The notes beneath the pieces were generated by a model. That model made no database searches. It was not told the DNA's origin and saw nothing but the letters and a program-made list of their open reading frames with translations. Below are positions 7,501 to 8,517 of a DNA stretch of 8,517 nucleotides, piece by piece. Source of the DNA: Chloroflexota bacterium (GTDB lineage: Bacteria; Chloroflexota; Anaerolineae; B4-G1); assembly GCA_024232355.1 (NCBI GenBank), contig JAAEPW010001029.1, positions 1 through 8,517 on the forward strand, read 5' to 3'. How positions within the stretch are numbered: position 1 is the stretch's first letter; every line of letters begins with the position of its first letter. The translations under genes were made by a program, and so were the position numbers.

Positions 7501-8278
7501 CCGTCTGGCGTGAGGCCGGGACAGACGCCTCCGACGCGATCCCTTCCAGCATCGTTGCCAGGTCACACTGCGCCAGGCGGGAAGCCAATACGACGAATAC
7601 GAATTCTTCCTGCACCTGCGCCATTGCACGGAACAACATCTCGTTCTGCTGCATCGTGTAGGCCGTCTCGCCCGTCATCGTGACCGACTTTTCGTTCGGT
7701 CCCTCACGCCCCATCCCCCGCGCCGACATTCGGGGATCGGGCTGGCCGATGACGACCAGAGACTGCGGCATGTTGACCAGTGCCTCGCGCAGCCAATTTG
7801 CCTTTTGCACGTCCAGGGATGCAAGCCGAGACTGAGGGAAATTCGCCATCACACCTTCCATCGCCGCCATTCCCAACTGTGCATTGTCGAGCGCACGGGT
7901 TTTCATTTTATCCTGGTCACCCTCACTGCTGATGCCGATAGCGCCGTAGCACTGCACCACGCCGATCGGCGGGTCAAAGATACCGGACACGATCATACAC
8001 GGATCGTAATCGGCCCTGCGTTGGTTGTATATGCCGGTGAGGGCCGTGCGCATCGTGTCGAGTAGTCCCGCGTCCTGGCGCGTTTCCTGGGGCAGGTAAC
8101 GCAGCATCTTGAGTTTCACCACCCGGCACAGTTCGTACTCGCGCCCGGCCTCGCGCTCGACGACGTGAAACCAAAGATGGTCCAGGTGGTTGCCGTCAAA
8201 GACCAGGCCGTTATCTATCACCGTCAGATCATCCGGTGACGGTGACTGTTTGCTGGAGAGGAACGGTAAAGGTGTCAT
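4538..8278 (-). CDS. Giant HerA/VirB4-superfamily ATPase with long Ser/Gly/His-rich insertion
   Basis: This 1246-residue protein has an N-terminal globular region (~1-265), a Ser/Gly/His-rich insertion (~275-626), a second globular region (~627-795) and a C-terminal motor (~796-1246). The motor has Walker A ADTGFGKT (806-813), a following strand VVLDFG, and NPLQI (~870). Its Walker B-like IFFEEANKVL (1097-1106) has Glu-Glu where Asp-Glu is usual. DGRKYGIWLHVIAQ (1133-1146) matches the arginine-finger and sensor region of HerA/VirB4/FtsK motors. VirB4-type proteins energise conjugation and type IV secretion at the inner membrane, so a role in powering this envelope machine is inferred. No transmembrane helix is evident. 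The start has only a weak GGACGG site and lies 1 nt after the mini-ORF stop (TAGAATG), pointing to translational coupling. Closest family assignment within the superfamily is uncertain. Confidence 0.82.
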   Translation of the reverse strand: MTPLPFLSSKQSPSPDDLTVIDNGLVFDGNHLDHLWFHVVEREAGREYELCRVVKLKMLRYLPQETRQDAGLLDTMRTALTGIYNQRRADYDPCMIVSGIFDPPIGVVQCYGAIGISSEGDQDKMKTRALDNAQLGMAAMEGVMANFPQSRLASLDVQKANWLREALVNMPQSLVVIGQPDPRMSARGMGREGPNEKSVTMTGETAYTMQQNEMLFRAMAQVQEEFVFVVLASRLAQCDLATMLEGIASEASVPASRQTGSKSISFGISLPMMASGNLGQSAGTNYGQSEGQSASDGIAESESTSHTEGHATTVGRSVTDGHSHTEGRASTRGSSVSHAVSVVEGTSHMEGASQGTADSVGSAHTVGHATSRGGSSSHSTSTTHIPEVSSFGGSETHNQSASISMGGSHTESSGVQESSSISSGVADQHSGGHVQGYDVRGGIGIVGGGGSESVSETFGHAESSGAQESSGASSGVSDGTNSSITAQMGHSEGSSWSTTPAHTITSSSRSSSSFASSSHSVADSTSEGHTESQGTSQADGVSRAVATTTARSSMSSTTQSSSDTESHSETVSTSRSESVSDGVSHGVSRSHSTGRTSATNIGRAMSVARSMGMSAGIAPSVSASKAYQWYDDKAIQLTAILRAQEELLRQATLEGAFLTDAYLLTRTDRGAVVSEAALRQAFHGSEVPVVTPVQTRRLSADEQSYIRKHAMAFTPSTREETVAGALEAYKDTTMLLPLQLAAYMAPGLFEEGAAVTTQERTPPFAFVPDMAGDVILGHLWSSETGRLTRAQLRLSEQQMFHTAFVADTGFGKTVAAERLALETTQKWKYRTVVLDFGAGWRKMINAPLGGRDRAEVWQVFPGATVPLRWNPLQIGRRINPERQMLATCELVRNAGQMGPRQLGFLRRALKGLYLKNGVLTSYSEVLNNHEWNHVRDDEWEVLETARFEQRMSPRHRSYLELVDLESFERQAVAVHRSKAVDFVSWHEELQEIFNSISPRQISDRTAIEGIMLRIEPFVAGEMERMYGHGEGSLAIEDLGLLGPSRDPWGVSVLEGGAEMDEFAKAVIFSLVAWHLYNDAVVRRRLAIGHGSQRKLQIFFEEANKVLSGVAGMDSDRQSGGGQTSDLWLQMWRDGRKYGIWLHVIAQTVSELPPGILSSCNNAFFSQTKHPNDRDLIMSHLAFSEKGFTDEDYKRFLSRMPVAQAICKLGYSMDVAHTMPLLCRPSLVSAIEPPDHELLARHRRLRP
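6401..7438 (-). repeat. Coding region for a two-residue-alternating Ser/Gly/His tract
   Basis: This encodes residues 281-626 of the giant ATPase. Alternate residues are almost always Gly, Ser, Ala or Thr: odd positions 281-383, even 390-432, odd 451-507, even 516-626. I count 148 of 159 such positions as G/S/A/T, and 8 of the 11 exceptions are Asn or Gln. The intervening positions are mixed (His, Glu, Asp, Arg, Val, Thr); in the first tract only 16 of 51 are small. Glycines also recur every six residues in part of it. The pattern predicts extended beta structure rather than disorder. A Gly-rich centre (441-450) divides the tract. Confidence 0.85.
6845..7057 (-). repeat. Duplicated 20-codon segment inside the Ser-rich tract
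   Basis: Residues 408-427 and 459-478 of the ATPase match at 14 of 20 positions (core ESSG-QESS--SSGV-D). The copies are 51 codons apart, and at DNA level share CCCGATGATTCGG at 6885-6897 and 7038-7050, exactly 153 nt apart. They flank the Gly-rich centre of the tract. This suggests growth of the insert by in-frame duplication. Confidence 0.75.
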
Positions 8279-8279
8279 T

Positions 8280-8381
8280 CTATCCGTCCAATAGAGAGAT
8301 TGCCTTTGTTACTGCGCTGGTAAACATCTTGAGTGCTTCGACGAGTGCTTTGAGAACGATCAATATGGCCTGTAACGGCAT
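8280..8381 (-). CDS. Small amphipathic-helix peptide, coupled to the giant ATPase gene
   Basis: An ATG at 8381 opens a 33-codon frame beginning MPLQAILIVLKALVEALKMF and ending LLDG. GGAG lies 6 nt before it. The TAG ends 1 nt before the ATPase ATG, whose own binding site is weak. The polar residues fall at 4, 11, 15, 18, 22, 25/26, 29 and 32, with nearly all other positions Leu, Ile, Val, Ala, Met or Phe. That spacing makes a one-sided amphipathic helix, and the only helix breakers are Pro2 and the terminal Gly. It has no signal peptide cleavage site and is too short for a normal pilin. It may be a membrane-surface or coiled-coil partner, or a leader peptide whose translation controls the ATPase. 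I do not recognise a family. Confidence 0.6.
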   Translation of the reverse strand: MPLQAILIVLKALVEALKMFTSAVTKAISLLDG

Positions 8382-8387
8382 AACTTG

Positions 8388-8391
8388 CTCC
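8388..8391 (-). promoter_or_regulatory. Ribosome binding site of the small peptide gene
   Basis: GGAG on the minus strand ends 6 nt before the ATG at 8381. It lies immediately after the T-rich tail of the terminator-like hairpin. Confidence 0.6.
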
Positions 8392-8442
8392 AAATAAAAA
8401 CGCCCGCCCGAACCCACGATTTCTCGTGAGTACGGGCGGGCG
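8392..8442 (-). terminator. Intrinsic terminator or attenuator ahead of the operon
   Basis: A perfect 10-bp GC stem pairs 8433-8442 with 8401-8410 (CGCCCGCCCG). An inner 5-bp stem (8424-8428 with 8415-8419) has a 4-nt loop. On the minus strand the stem is followed by TTTTTATTT, the classic form of a Rho-independent terminator. It could end an upstream gene. However, only ~10 nt separate its T-tail from the next ATG, leaving no room for a new promoter, so an attenuator role is at least as likely. Confidence 0.8.
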
Positions 8443-8454
8443 CAGGTCGGGCGG

Positions 8455-8492
8455 CGTTAGGGCTTTTGCAAAAAGCAAAAGCCTGTCTAACG
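8455..8492 (-). other. Second long hairpin upstream of the terminator
   Basis: GGCTTTTGC (8461-8469) and GCAAAAGCC (8475-8483) form a perfect 9-bp stem around an AAAAA loop. An outer CGTTAG (8455-8460) pairs with CTAACG (8487-8492) after a 3-nt bulge. A stable hairpin is therefore expected in the minus-strand transcript just before the terminator. It may be the 3' end of an upstream transcript, or part of a leader-RNA switch. Upstream of it, to 8517, no gene end can be assigned. Confidence 0.6.
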
Positions 8493-8517
8493 ACAGCTTC
8501 GTCACGGTTGGATCAAA

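Noticed and set aside
8275..8505. 76-codon frame upstream of the ATPase, ending in an ATGA overlap with it
   Set aside because: It starts at GTG without a ribosome binding site, runs through both hairpins, has an Arg/Ser-rich composition and conflicts with the better supported 33-codon frame.

Overview
All convincing genes lie on the minus strand and read from position 8517 towards 1. They form one tightly packed block that looks like part of an operon for a membrane-spanning pilus or secretion machine. The machine combines Tad/Flp-pilus proteins (a CpaB-like protein and CpaE/TadZ-like ATPases) with a giant HerA/VirB4-superfamily ATPase of the kind that powers conjugation and type IV secretion. 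The organism is bacterial with moderately high GC. CpaB/CpaE-type genes, TAA/TGA stops, GGAG-type ribosome binding sites and a CACAGAG-ended inverted-repeat element would suit Chloroflexota, but this is an inference with low confidence.

In transcription order: (1) 8392-8492 holds two hairpins, one a good intrinsic terminator placed directly before a ribosome binding site. (2) 8280-8381 is an unlisted 33-codon ORF for a strongly amphipathic helical peptide, ending 1 nt before the next start codon. (3) 4538-8278 encodes a 1246-residue ATPase carrying a ~345-residue Ser/Gly/His-rich insert with near-perfect two-residue alternation. (4) 4356-4537 is the only large gap and holds a 135-bp element with 17-bp terminal inverted repeats. 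(5) 3375-4355 encodes a pseudo-receiver plus degenerate P-loop protein. (6) 2860-3378 encodes a six-helix membrane protein. (7) 2335-2847 encodes a minimal MinD-like P-loop protein. (8) 1404-2315 encodes a CpaB-like SAF-domain protein. (9) 61-1407 encodes a full-length CpaE/TadZ-like ATPase. (10) 1-46 is probably the start of the next gene.

In the proposed model, the CpaB-like protein and the six-helix protein sit in the envelope. Three MinD/CpaE-family proteins position or regulate the machine, only one of them with an intact Walker lysine. The giant ATPase supplies energy and has an unusual fibrous insertion. The most unusual items are that insertion, the mini-ORF with its apparent attenuator, and the mixing of HerA/VirB4-type and Tad-type parts. 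Secretin, pilin, TadA/CpaF and TadB/C genes are not visible here and may lie beyond the window edges.
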